Below, piece after piece: positions 43,039 through 54,578 of a DNA stretch of 64,000 nt (its first letter is position 1; each line of letters begins with the position of its first letter). A program made the position numbers and the translations under genes. The notes under the pieces were generated by a model. That model ran no database searches, had not been told where the DNA came from, and was given only the letters and a program-made list of their open reading frames with translations. Origin of the DNA: Hirundichthys speculiger (taxonomy: Eukaryota; Chordata; Actinopteri; Beloniformes; Exocoetidae); assembly GCA_018398805.1 (NCBI GenBank), contig JAGFBZ010001584.1, positions 1,411,776 through 1,475,775 of the forward strand, written 5' to 3'.

Positions 43039-44880
43039 CAGTGCCATGAAAAAGTATTTTTCCCCTTCCTGATTTCTTTTTTTTTGCATGTTTGTCACAC
43101 TTAAATGTTTCAGATGATCAAACGTGCTTAAATATTAGACAAAGATAACCCAAGTAAACAAAATACAATTTTAAAGTACTGATTTTATTTATTAAAGGAA
43201 AAAAAAAATCTAAACCTAAATGGCCCTATGTCAGCCATTCCCAAACTTCAGAATACCATGGCCCAATTTGAAATGTTCCGATATTAATGTAAGGTGACAC
43301 TTGTCCTATTAATTTAGGATGACAGTAGAATAACACTCAAATGGTTTGTTTTTTACTTATATACTTATACTTATATTTTTATTCAATCATGTCATAAATA
43401 CAGGTTTAAAAACATATTTATTTGTTTATTTTTAATGACCTTTCACAGCCCAGCTGGAGTACCACGACGACCCACCAGGGGGCCTCAGCGCAGACTTTGG
43501 GAATCATTGCCCTATGCGAAAAAGTTATTGCCCCCCTTGTTAAATAATGAAGTAATTGTGGTAAATCATATTTTTTTGGAAAAACTGAGTTAAATTTCAC
43601 TGGCCACATCCAGGCTTGATTACTGCCAGACCTGTCAAATCAACTGATCACCTAAATAGAACCTGTCTGACAAAGGCCAAAACATCTCAAAAAAGCAAGA
43701 CATCATGCTACAATCCAAAGAAATTCAGGAACAGATGAGAAACAAAGTAATTGACATCTATCGGTCAGGAAAAGGTTAAAAAACCATTTCTAAAGCTTTG
43801 GGACACCAGCGAACCACAGTGAGAGCCGTTATCCACAAATGGAGAAAACACGGAGCAGCGGTAAAAAAATTGCCCTAAGAGCACAGCAATGTCCAAGAGG
43901 TCACAAAAGAACCACAACAACATCTAAAGAACTGCAGGCCTCACTGGCCTCAGTTAAGGTCAGTGTTCATGACTCAACCATAAGAAAGAGATGAAGCAAA
44001 AATGGCATGAATGGCAGAATTCTGAAGCGAAAACGACTCTTGAACAAAAAGAACATTAAGGCTCAAATTAATTTTGCCAAAAAAAAAACAAACCAAAAAC
44101 ATCTTGATGAAAACTAAGACTTTTGGGAAAATATTCTGTGGACTGACGAAACAAAAGCCAAACTTTTTGGAAGGTGCATGTCCCCTAACATCTGCCGTAA
44201 AAGTAACAGCATTTCAGAAAAAGAACATCATATCAGCAGTCAAATATGGTGGTGGTAGTGTGAGGCTACATTGTTGCTTCAGGACCTGGGTGACTTTCTG
44301 TGACTAATGAATTCAGCTCTCTACCAAAAAATCCTGAAGGAGAATGTCCAGCCATCAGTTCCTGACCTCAAGCTGAAGCGGTTTTGCAGAACAATGATCC
44401 AAAACACACCAGGAAGTCTACTTCTGAAAGGCTTAAAAAAAAAAGCAAAAACGAATTACTTGGCCACTGCAAAACTTAAATCCAGACTTGAATCCAATTG
44501 AGATGCTGTGCATGATCTTAAAAAGGTGGTTTGTGCTCAGAAACCCTCCAATGTGGCTGAATTGAAGCAATTCTGCACAGAAGAGTGATGTGAAAGACTC
44601 CATGTCAGTTATCACAAATGGTTGATTGCAGATGTTTCTGCTAAGGGTGGCACAACCAGTTATTAGGTTTAGGGGCAATTACTTTTTAACATAGGGGCAT
44701 TTAGGTTTGAATAGTTTTTGCCCTTAAGAAATAAAATCACCACTTAAAAACTGCATTTTGGTTTATTTGGGTTATCTTTGTCAAATGATCAAGTCTGTTT
44801 GATGATCTGAAACATTTAAATGTGACAAACATGCAAAAAAGTAAGAAATCAGGAATGGGGCAAATACTTTTTCATGGTTT
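43039..44880 (+). mobile_element. Inactive Tc1/mariner transposon with long inverted repeats
   Basis: It starts CAGTGCCATGAAAAAGTAT after a TA target (43037-43038). Terminal repeats of roughly 160 bp recur inverted at about 44720-44880. Between them lies a Tc1-type transposase in pieces: KVIDIYRSGKG (43749-43780), VRAVIHKWRKHGAAV near 43820-43865, VKYGGGSVRLHCCF (44238-44280) and DLNPI-like text near 44480-44505. Multiple stops and frame changes abolish function. The left arm is interrupted by the miniature element at 43232-43509. Confidence 0.8.
43232..43509. mobile_element. hAT miniature element, copy 2, nested in Tc1
   Basis: Its ends match copy 1 (CAGCCATTCCCAAACTTC and ACTTTGGGAATCATTG). 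It is flanked by 8-bp duplications CCCTATGT (43224-43231) and CCCTATGC (43510-43517), interrupting the left arm of the Tc1 element. Confidence 0.88.
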
Positions 44881-45557
44881 TACAACAATGAACTATCATA
44901 CACATGGCCAGAGGCTTAAAAATTTTTTTAAGGCAAATCAAGGAACAATTTTGCTTAAATTGTTTTTTAAAAACAATTAACAGTACCGGATTGTTTTCCA
45001 TGGACTTAGGACAGAAGTACAGTGTGTGCAGTAAAACAGGGTTATATTGTAGATTTTCGAGCCACAAGCATTCGTCTGGATCACGGGCCCTCTGATACTT
45101 GAAGTTTGCTTTAAAAAAAAAAAATAAAACATGCATCCAGAATAATTTAAACATGATGACACATGCAGCAATAATAAGGTTTTTCCAGTCACTACTTCAT
45201 GATACGACACATTCAGTGGTTTTTGTTAAAGTTTCTGCTGCATGAAATTCAAATCCTCATTTCTTAGTTCTTCTCCACGGAGCTCCGCTTGCTTGAGCTG
45301 AAAGATATTTTGTTTACTGAATATTATTTAATTTTCCTTGTCATTGTTTGGTCTACTGTTTCATTTTTTTCAAGGAAAATAGTGTTAACATGGTCGGACA
45401 GAGCAGAAGCTTGGCTTGTCTTGGCTCAGGTTTTAATTAAAAATTTTAATTTAAAGAAATGAAATTTATGAATGCAGCATCTCAGACTTGTGCCATGTTG
45501 GAAGTGATATAAATCTGGAAAATCGTTTTTTCTGCATCACATGAATCATGTAATCGT

Positions 45558-45929
45558 TAGGGGTGAGTATTGGCAAGGACCTCGCAATAAGATATGTATC
45601 ATGATACTTGGGTCAAGATACGGTATTATCATGATATCGCGATATCACAATATATTGCGATATTCTACTGAGTTATTATCAAAATTAAAAGTAGAGATAA
45701 AAAATAAAAAAGTTGCTGTATATGTTCATCAGATGAGTCAAAACTATTTGCTTCAAAACAACATATTTATTGTTTATTATTAGTGTTTTTGCACATTTAA
45801 GTATTCACAATGCATCTAATACATGAATTTTCCTAAAAAAATCGATATTAGGAGCTGAAAAATCGATATTATATTGGGTGGCCAAAAATCACGATATATT
45901 GCCAAATCCGTTTTTTTTTCACACCCCTA
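45558..45929. mobile_element. hAT-type miniature element with perfect 8-bp duplication
   Basis: It begins TAGGGGTGAGTATTGG and ends CACACCCCTA, so the terminal repeat is TAGGGGTG. Both sides carry the identical 8 bases GTAATCGT (45550-45557 and 45930-45937). The interior is rich in CGATAT/ATATCG palindromes. No coding capacity is seen. Confidence 0.88.
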
Positions 45930-45939
45930 GTAATCGTCG

Positions 45940-48900
45940 TAGTGACATGGCACTACTTGGAAATCGATAGTTTGGTGGAACTTTTACAATCACTTGAGCT
46001 TTGTGGAACTACAGGAGGCCAACGTTTGCCTTCTTGCACAGCTTTAATTTCTCTGGTTCAGAAGCTTCCTGTATGTTACTTTGGTTCAATCCAGACTAAG
46101 TAGGTGAAAGTCCTGGATTCGAGCTAAAATGGGACTTTTTAAGCTACATACCAAAGGTCAATAGAAGAAGCTCATGGTTCCAACTGTAAACAAGAGAATA
46201 TGGACTCTTTTTTTTTTTTTTTTTTTAACCCTGCTTTGTGTAGTCATGTGTGTCAGGATCCGGCTTGTTTCTGCTCCAGAACACAGTACAGCGCGGCAGC
46301 CTGGGAGCTCCAGGGGTGTCGTGTTTGAGGTGGTGCTCATGGGTGACTCCGTCGACTGCGTGCACACAAAGATCCAATCTTCTTAGTGTCTTTAAGCTGA
46401 TGAAGGACCACCGCGGTCCAAACAGGACAGACACGCTCCTGCTTCTATTTGAATGTTATTTTGGAAAGTTGTTATTGCATCAATGGTGAGTTTGAGCACA
46501 CAAAGCAGTCTTTTCTAAGTGCACTAGAGCACCAGAAATAGAGACATGCTCCGCACTGCCTAAAACGTTTATTCCCTCCTCATTAATATTGGAAAAAAAA
46601 AAAGACAAAAAATAGTCTTGACATTGACCCAGATGGGATTTTGAGTGCAGTGTGTACTTGTGGTGATTTATAAAAGGAAAGGCACTCAAACTGACAACAC
46701 GCTCGGTTTTCCCACTTACTGACCTGGAAGGAAAAGTGCCTGGGTGGAAAAGCTTAAATGAATCAAGCACTTATGAAATTTTGCTATTCTAAAATACTGT
46801 CCCCGTGCTCTCAAAGACTCTGTGCTGATATTTTCAGCAGATCAGCCTTGTGCTCATAAAGCTCTCTGTCTGTTTTTAAATACGCATCGTGTACTTGTGC
46901 CAGTTCTCAGAAGATAATGATCCTTGATGCACGTCAGATGGTGTTTGGATCCCCCACGTTCATACTATTGATCATAAATCTGTCGTCATGAGGCTGTCGA
47001 CTCGACTGTTTGGAGGAACAAATTATGAGGCCTGACAGCTCCGTGTTGAACTCAGGGTGGTGTCAATGCTCCGTGTTGTCATGGAGACCTTTGCAGTGTC
47101 AGTGACAGTCACACAATGTGAGAAGGTCAATTTGTGAAAGTCTATAGTGATTTTGTTACTTTTATTAATTTTTTTTTTTTTTTAACCATTTTTATCACAA
47201 GATTTGTTTTACTACTCTTTGTCAAATGGGTACCTCCATCACCAGTGATTAAGTATTGGTCCTGTATTCTAGTGGGATCACCTCGTCGTTTTTCTAGCTG
47301 TGATAATTTTCTTGGATATTTTATCAAAATTAAATAACGTTTTCCAGTTTTACCTCACACAGGATTTACTTTATTACAGGAAAACTTAACTCTAAGTTTA
47401 ACTCACAGTTGTAGTAGCTTTTCCCCTCCCATTTCCCTGCTGGCCCACGCTACCGTTACTCCAATCTCAACTGTGCTTGTACTCGTACATACGTCATCCT
47501 ATCCTTACACTAAGCGCACGTTTGTTAACTTGAAGCGTGCGTGGTCTCAGAGCATCAGCACAACGGAGAACAGCACAGAAAAGATGACGGCAGCGCTACT
47601 GACTGGCTTTTTTGAGTTCTCTATGATTGTCACAAGAAGCTGTCAGATCTGCGTGCCACACATATGCTGGGTACACACTCTTCAACATACATGTGCAACC
47701 GTGGTGTGAGCAAGCACACCTCTTCCAATCCTGCCAGGAAGTAGCAATTGCGTCATGCTTTAGCACGGAGAAAAGGACTCACTCACCAAAGAAAAGCAGA
47801 ATAAAGGTGTTTTTGCAGGTTTTTTTTAAACTGCAATGGTCTCCCTTTTGGCCTTGGGGTTGTTATTTTTTACACCTGGTTTTAAAATCCACCCTGAGTG
47901 ATTCAGTCACAAGTTGATGGTTGTAACGCTGGATTCACACACCTCTGCATCCATCTCCATTGATGTTAAATGGGGTGACACCATTCGTTGCTGAACTGAA
48001 CTCCGAGTGCCGTCGATTGCATCGGTAGCTTCGCCTCCATTGTTTCCGCACGGCTAGAGCTAGCCAGGGAAATCACACATGGAGGCGGGACTAATAAAAA
48101 ACCAATGGGTTGTTTTTGTGGCGAGCAGGAAGGTTGTTTTTTGGTGTGATGAAGAGATGTAAACAACACCATCCTCCATATGTTCCTGCAATGCACCTGT
48201 GTGAATGTTCACACCTGGCATTAACATGTGTCTCCACTTAAGTCTCGAGTGGCGAGTTGTGATCCGATCTCGCTCCCCTGCCCTGTACGCAAATAAACAC
48301 GTATGTGTGATTTCTCTTGGTTCCCCTCCACCACAGAGCAGATCTTTGTCCACTGAGGCATTTTTCTTCAATGGAGGAGAGAAAAGCTTAAGAACCAACA
48401 ACAATACACCCATTCAACCAAGAACGTGTTTCTGAGAAATGTCCCCAACGTGCAGACACGTGCGGTTGCAGAATCACATTAAAGGCCTGAAGATGAGCAC
48501 AGCTGAGGCATGTTCCTCGATCACATGTTTCACTGCTTTGTGTGGCTGTAAATCTCTCCAAGCATCATTTGCAAACTGACCTCAGTGCAGACTCGTTCCT
48601 GTCTAATTTGAATTTCCACAGGCCAGTGAATTGGTGTCTTTAGCAGAAATCTCACAACCTTCGATCACATAAAGAATTTAGATCAACCCCACCGCATAAC
48701 TACTACAGCAGCACGTACTCGCCGCCCGTAAATCTTGACGTCTCGTGGTTTATATTTGCCTTCAACTCGCAGCTGTTTTAGCACTTCAAAGGTTGTCGGC
48801 GAGGAACGAAGGAGCTGTGAGTAGGATGTGCTCCTGCTCCTGTTGCTCTGACGGACAAAGGACCTTGAACATAAACCAAAGTTGAAAAGTGTTGAATATT

Positions 48901-50214
48901 TCAAAATAGTTTACTTTGTATCTAACTGCGTAACTGAGATTTCTATTAATTTAATCTAGCATTTATTGTCTTGTATTTTTGTCTTTTTCACACATCTTTG
49001 TTCAGCAACTGCATAAGAAGTAAGATCCACAGTTAAAATGTACTTAAAAAAAGAAGCCTTTATCATCCTTTACTAAAGCACCATGAGGATAACAGTTGAA
49101 TATTTACTTGGGGGTCATAGTATCCTTAAGAACTGTTATATTTCCAGGGTGAAAAGAGAAGGGAGGCGTGTTGACCCAATAAACCCTGCAGTATCTGCTG
49201 TGGACGAACCTCACATAGCTTTAACATTAGTATTAGAAGTGACCCCTGCACATAGTGATGCCCTCGAGAAAACACTGGCAGATACAAAGGTGTCGCTTGG
49301 CTAAATAACACCAGCTGCTGCTCTACGACAGGCTGCTTCTATAGCATAGAGCATCATCTGGCTTTAAAATTATGCATCTAGGTCACTAATGATATGGTCT
49401 TTTTAGAAAATTTGTGTCATGGAAAAAAAAAAGGTTTGTGATTTTAAACAAAAATTACACTTTATATATATTTTTTTCTTTTTGCTTTTATTGGTGACGG
49501 GTCAAATGCAGCTTTACATGACTCAGTATCCCCATCATACTGAGATACTGTGAACTACTTGGGTGTGCAGGGCTGCTCACGTAACATCTTGATCTTTCAC
49601 ATAAATCAAGATGATAACCAACGAACTCATCCATGACGAGAGGTCATACTTCAAAGGATCATAATTAATGCTCTTTATGGGGCAACTGTGAGACATCCAG
49701 AAAGCAAAAGCATTGCCTGTGTTGCAATCTTCCCACGTAACCAAAACTGAATATCACATTTACTAGCAGCAATAAAGCTACTGTCTGCTGCTGGCGTTTA
49801 ACCCCGATGCTTCATGTTGTGGATTCTTCAGTCCTCTGTAACACACCTGAGCCAGGTGAGCCCCCAGTGCTGGGGTCAGACACAGGGGTGACACGTAGCA
49901 GCAGCGGTTTCCAATGCGCTCTGAAGAAAAGGACGGTTTGTCTTGTTATTGCAAAATATGTTTTCATCTTCCTGTGTGATGCTTATTCACATCCTACCAT
50001 GTGATTTATATTTAACAGCTTTCTAGTGTTGCTCAGAACATTTCTTTAATATCCATCATGTTTTTCAGGCCTGCAACACATTCCAAAAACTTAGCGTGCT
50101 TTGTCTTTTTTTTTTTTTCTTCCACCACATGATGGTCCATTCCAGAGCTTTTTAAGCCACCTCTGATCCAGGTTATCAACATAAGGCTTCTCTTACTGTG
50201 TGGTAAAGCTTGAA
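45940..50214. other. Intergenic stretch without recognisable gene
   Basis: It contains T runs near 46210 and 47170 and moderately GC-rich parts at about 46250-46400 and 47950-48450. Short open frames are present but none resembles a known protein. Undetected 5'UTR exons or promoters of pals1 or tiam1 could lie here. Confidence 0.4.
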
Positions 50215-50224
50215 ATCAGATGTT

Positions 50225-50239
50225 TTCAAAGTGTCTTGT

Positions 50240-50289
<50 letters not shown>

Positions 50290-50690
50290 GAGTAAGAGAA
50301 GGCCTTTTAGCCACACTCAGTACGGACTGAAGGGATGGAAAAAGTGATGAAGTCCTGGGACCGTAGACTGTAAATGGACTGATTTTGAGATAGATAAGAT
50401 GTTAAGTAAGAGGGCAGCAGAGGTAGGATGGATTTGTAAATGACTAAGTACCAGTGTATGGTTCTACGCATCGACAGAGATGACCAGCTGACCAAGGCGT
50501 ACAATGATGTCATGGGTTTACAACCAGTTATAAATCTCAGTGCACCATGATAAACAGCGTCGAGCAGATGGAGATGATTTGCAGATGCATTCATATACAG
50601 GACATCACCATAGTCCAAGAGAGGCAAAAAGGTGGCAGAAACCAGCTGTTTCCTCACTTTTAAAGAAAAACAATGTTTGTTCCTTCCACC
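50225..50690 (-). mobile_element. Truncated LINE reverse-transcriptase C-terminal fragment
   Basis: An intact minus-strand frame (50657-50307) reads like the C-terminal part of a common fish LINE ORF2: ATFLPLLDYGDVLYM, GALRFITGCKPMTSLYALV, SWSSLSMRRTIHWY. It continues past a stop into sequence bordered by a 49-base G run. It lacks the catalytic reverse-transcriptase core, so it is not a functional gene. Confidence 0.7.
50240..50288 (+). repeat. 49-base G homopolymer
   Basis: Forty-nine consecutive G residues lie at the edge of the LINE fragment. Such runs are unstable, can form quadruplexes and are often mis-sized in assemblies. Confidence 0.85.
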
Positions 50691-53099
50691 ATTGATGGAT
50701 GATAGTTCATGATTCTGTGCTTATCAGGACTGTAGATCAAGGCTTTACAGCTCTGGCTCACTGGACATCCTTGGTATTTATGCTCCACCAAAGTCCCTCG
50801 TATATCCTCAAATAAATATTCTGAACTTTAGAGGAAGTAGACATCCCTCACAGCGCTTCTTTGAATGATATTGCTTTTAAAAACTTCAGTAAGTGCACAT
50901 TTATTGACGGATTGTAGATCCTCTTCCCATCTAAATATCTCTGACTCGCCCTTCTGCAGAAGCGAGTTTCGTACTAAGTCATGACTGTAATAACTTGCTG
51001 GTTGACATCCTCTGACTGACATGACAGAACTTCTAAAGTCTTTAGGCTCTGTCTTAACCTTTTTCATTAAAGACTGAATATTACACCTTGGATAGGTGGA
51101 AAAATGTCCGCCTGTCCAGGGGGCTTCTCAGCTGATGACAGCTGTGACGGCCTTGAGCCGCTTTGTGACCCTTAACAGGACGAAGTGCACGTGGAAATTG
51201 AAAACGGTATTCTTATCAAAGAATGTATGGATAAAGCATTAATTTGGTTGATCAACATCCCATCTGAACGCTTCGTCGCATCTGTATTTCTGATACATTT
51301 TTGAAGCCTTTTGGATGACGATACCAGTTTTTCTGGTGCTGAATTCCTTCTGTCTAAAGAGGATCCTGGATACAGCTGTGTGCTCATGAGAGCAGAAAGT
51401 GAGTCATGAGAAAGAGAGTTGGTGTTTGCTTCATACTTCCGCTTACATGGACACATATGAGTATATGAGCTGGAAAAATGGGAGCTGCCTTGAGTGCAAC
51501 CTCTCCCCCTCCTCCGTACAGCTACCTGTGTTATTATCTGGAGCCTGGAGTGTTCAGATTATAGGGTTTTGTGTCAGAGCTTGTAACCACTCAGCCTCAG
51601 TGCATTCTTTCTTTTCATCTGTATCCTTGGTTTAAATGGCAGGAATGTGCGTCAACAGTCCAAGGAACATACGAGCTCAGTTTGTTTGTGCCTCATTGCG
51701 TTTCGTTTGTCACCTTCAGATTCATCAAGTCTATTACTGTGCCGAAGTGTTTAACGTCGAGTCCGTAGGCGAAGGAATGTGTGACCAGTTGTTTCTCTCT
51801 GGCGGTAGTTCAGAGTTTGGCTTCGGGGCAAAAAGCTTTGGTTTCCTTAAAAGACACAAGCCAATTGATGTTTTGTCCCTCAGGATCTAAGTTTTTTTTT
51901 TTTTTTTTTAAAGGGCATGTTGGGGTTTCGAAGCGGCGTCTCTTCCTGTTCCAGCAGGCCCAGGAATTTGTCAAGTACAAATTGTGGTTTTAAATGTTCT
52001 CTAATAACTAAAAGGCCTTAAATCTACCTTTCACATAGTTCAGGGATGACAACATCCCACTCAGCTGCACATGTCATGGAAATGTGAAAACACCCCACCC
52101 CTCCTCCTCCCCAGCAGTTTCAGATATCATCAGCTTTGTTTTGAAATAGCATTTCTGACATAAATCTGTATGCGTGACATTTATGTTCCTGCAGAGTCAT
52201 GCGGAAATTAGATATATGTTTCAGATGGTACATGTGCGGATAGATTATTACCATAGAACGAGATTTTATCCCGTGAGAGAGAGCAAAATGTGAAACCCAA
52301 TTATTCGGTTGACGCCAAACGAAACGCTGAGCACACACGAAGAAATGTCTTCCTTTGTAAAACTATCCGACAATTTTTCATAAGCCTACGTCAGTCAACT
52401 GACGGGGTAAAATTTAGATGATTTTTTGGACAGGTCACCTGTCGATTTGTTGATTCCTGTCTTTTTTTTAAAAAAATATTTGTATGGCGGTGGAAACACA
52501 ATGATCATTTGAGTTTTAGCTGGTGCTTCTAAAATCACCTGTTGGATAGACCGATTTTAAAAATACTTAATGTGTTTGTAGACAGAAATCAATTGTCATA
52601 TTCTCTATTGAACAGTTTTTAAGTGCAGCTGAACACTGAAAAGTGATCCCCACAGAGTTCCTCAGCTCGTTCTGGCGCACACTGGTTTCCATTAATCAGG
52701 TAGAAATCTGAATGTGTTGGTGTTGTTTCTCTGTGACAACCTCTGTGCTCAACTGTGACATTTTAAAACTGTAATCTGACTGGATCGGACCTTGTTGCAT
52801 CCACGTACAGCACTGAACATGTCCGGAGTCTGAACTCCTGCTGTCAGATTTACAGACAGACCTGCTCAGTTGTTGTGGTTTAATTTCACTAATGATTGCA
52901 TATTCAGAGGACTCTTACACACCAGTTTATAAAATAAATAGAGCGTCTGCTCTTTTTTTTTTCTTTTCCACAATGATAAGCCAAATGAACGACAGGTAAC
53001 TCTGCCAGAAAGTGCTACAGCTGAAGCTCCTGCTTTGTTTGATTATATATCAATCAATTCTCCAGACAGCACGACACAGCGCCTTAGATTGATCCAAAT
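50691..53099. other. Intergenic stretch, nothing identified
   Basis: This is mixed-composition DNA with T runs (51892-51909, 52951-52959) and no supported gene or named repeat. Confidence 0.4.
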
Positions 53100-53721
53100 C
53101 AGTGCTTCTCAATTATTTTCTGCCCCCCCCAACTTCTTCAGGAAGAAGAAACCCCCCACCCCCCTCCACCGCGACTATAAATAGTATAATTTGTCTATAA
53201 AATTGTTATAAGTACAACTCTGCATAACATTGTATCCTTATTAACATCCATCCATCATCTATGGCCACTTAATCCTATGCAGGGTCACGGGGATTCCTTA
53301 TTAACATTAAGAAAGAAATATAAATCAACTTTTAGCAAAGAATAACTTTAATAACTTTGTTTTTTAGTGTGTAAAGATTTAAAGTGTAGTCACAGTGAAG
53401 CCAAGCGCTACATCAGCATCGTTATATTTCCTCGTCTTAACTTTCTGCTGACTTTCATTTGTCTCAGTATTATCTGCCTTTCTTTTCATCCCTTTCATAT
53501 CTCCTGCTCTGTGGTGCGTGCGTGCGCATGTCTGCGCAAAAATACCCGATGCAATATAGCTAATACTCCCTGCGGACACCGTGACAACGAAAGCGCCGCT
53601 GCCGCCTACTGGAGTATATGTGCAATTACACTTTATTTCAGTACGACAAAAAAAAAAAGCATGTTCCCAGGGTCGCACACGCCCCCCCAAGGGGTCACGC
53701 CCCACTATTTGAGAAGGACTA
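53100..53721 (-). mobile_element. hAT deletion derivative retaining a ZBED-like transposase N-terminus, copy B
   Basis: The ends CAGTGCTTCTCAATT and GAGAAGGACTA are imperfect inverted repeats, with a decayed 8-bp duplication (ATCCAAAT / AGCTAAAT). The minus strand encodes MKRKADNTETNESQQKVKTR followed by YNDADVALGFTVTT. This is the conserved start of fish ZBED5-like hAT transposases; the frame then ends, so only the N-terminus remains. A 47-bp SINE fragment is inserted at 53248-53294. Copy A is at 40765-41217. Confidence 0.75.
53248..53294 (-). mobile_element. 47-bp 5'-truncated SINE fragment with 13-bp duplication
   Basis: The insert begins CCATCCATCATCTATGG and matches the complement of the tail of the SINE at 34775-34998. 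It is bounded by identical 13-bp direct repeats TCCTTATTAACAT (53235-53247 and 53295-53307), a target-primed insertion signature. Confidence 0.85.
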
Positions 53722-53975
53722 AGCTAAATGTTATCATCCTGAGGAAACTGTACACATGCTCACATGGAGAGGTTTCATACCTGACAGCAGTGTTACTGTA
53801 GACTAATACAAAGTATTATCATCATTATTATTTATTTTTTTGTGGAAAAGTGCTGTGCTTTTACAATAGAGCAGATAACCCTGGCAAATTTTAACACCTA
53901 GTGTTCCAATAGACTTGAACCAGTCATAGTTTTAACCTCCTTCCATTGACATACTTTGCGAAAGATGAACTACAG

Positions 53976-54570
53976 TAGTGCTGGGCGATATGGAAAAAAT
54001 CATATATCACGATATGGACGATTTATATAACGATAACGATATATCACAATAACCATAATAAAGTATGTTTTCAGTTATTCTCTGAAAAGTTTGACAAAAA
54101 TTTCATTGCTTACTTTTCAACTTTATTTTGAAAGGACATTTAGCTGAACTGTCACAAACATACATTTTAGTGCAGCAAAAACAGGTAGGTACAGAGGTAC
54201 AGTAGCTTTCACATTTTTCAACAGTTTCTGAGGACGACATTTTTGCACTGAAGTTCAGCTATAAAGAATAAACACAAATTATTTTTCAACTTTCTGAAAT
54301 CTGTAACCTTGTAGTGCAAAGTTTGCAAACTAATATAAAGTGTCTAAAGTAAACATCAGGGTTGAAGAGAACTCTGTTTAAGGCATTAACCATGAATAAA
54401 AGTGCAAACATAGATAGTATGATTCTATCAAATTTATCGTTGCAGGTTATTTAATTACATATTTGCTGTAATAATTGATAAAATTTGGTTAGAAACGATA
54501 GAAGAGAAATGGCACGATACACACTTTTCTATGGTACCCACGATATGTATCGTCATGTTGCCCAGCACTA
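53976..54570. mobile_element. hAT-type non-autonomous element with perfect 8-bp duplication
   Basis: It starts TAGTGCTGGGCGATAT and ends GTTGCCCAGCACTA, giving a TAGTGCTGGGC terminal repeat. Perfect duplications AACTACAG lie at 53968-53975 and 54571-54578. The interior is AT-rich with CGATAT motifs and no transposase. Confidence 0.9.
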
Positions 54571-54578
54571 AACTACAG

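Noticed and set aside
47473..47917. Short plus-strand frames as an intergenic gene
   Set aside because: No family resemblance, no splice structure and ordinary composition.
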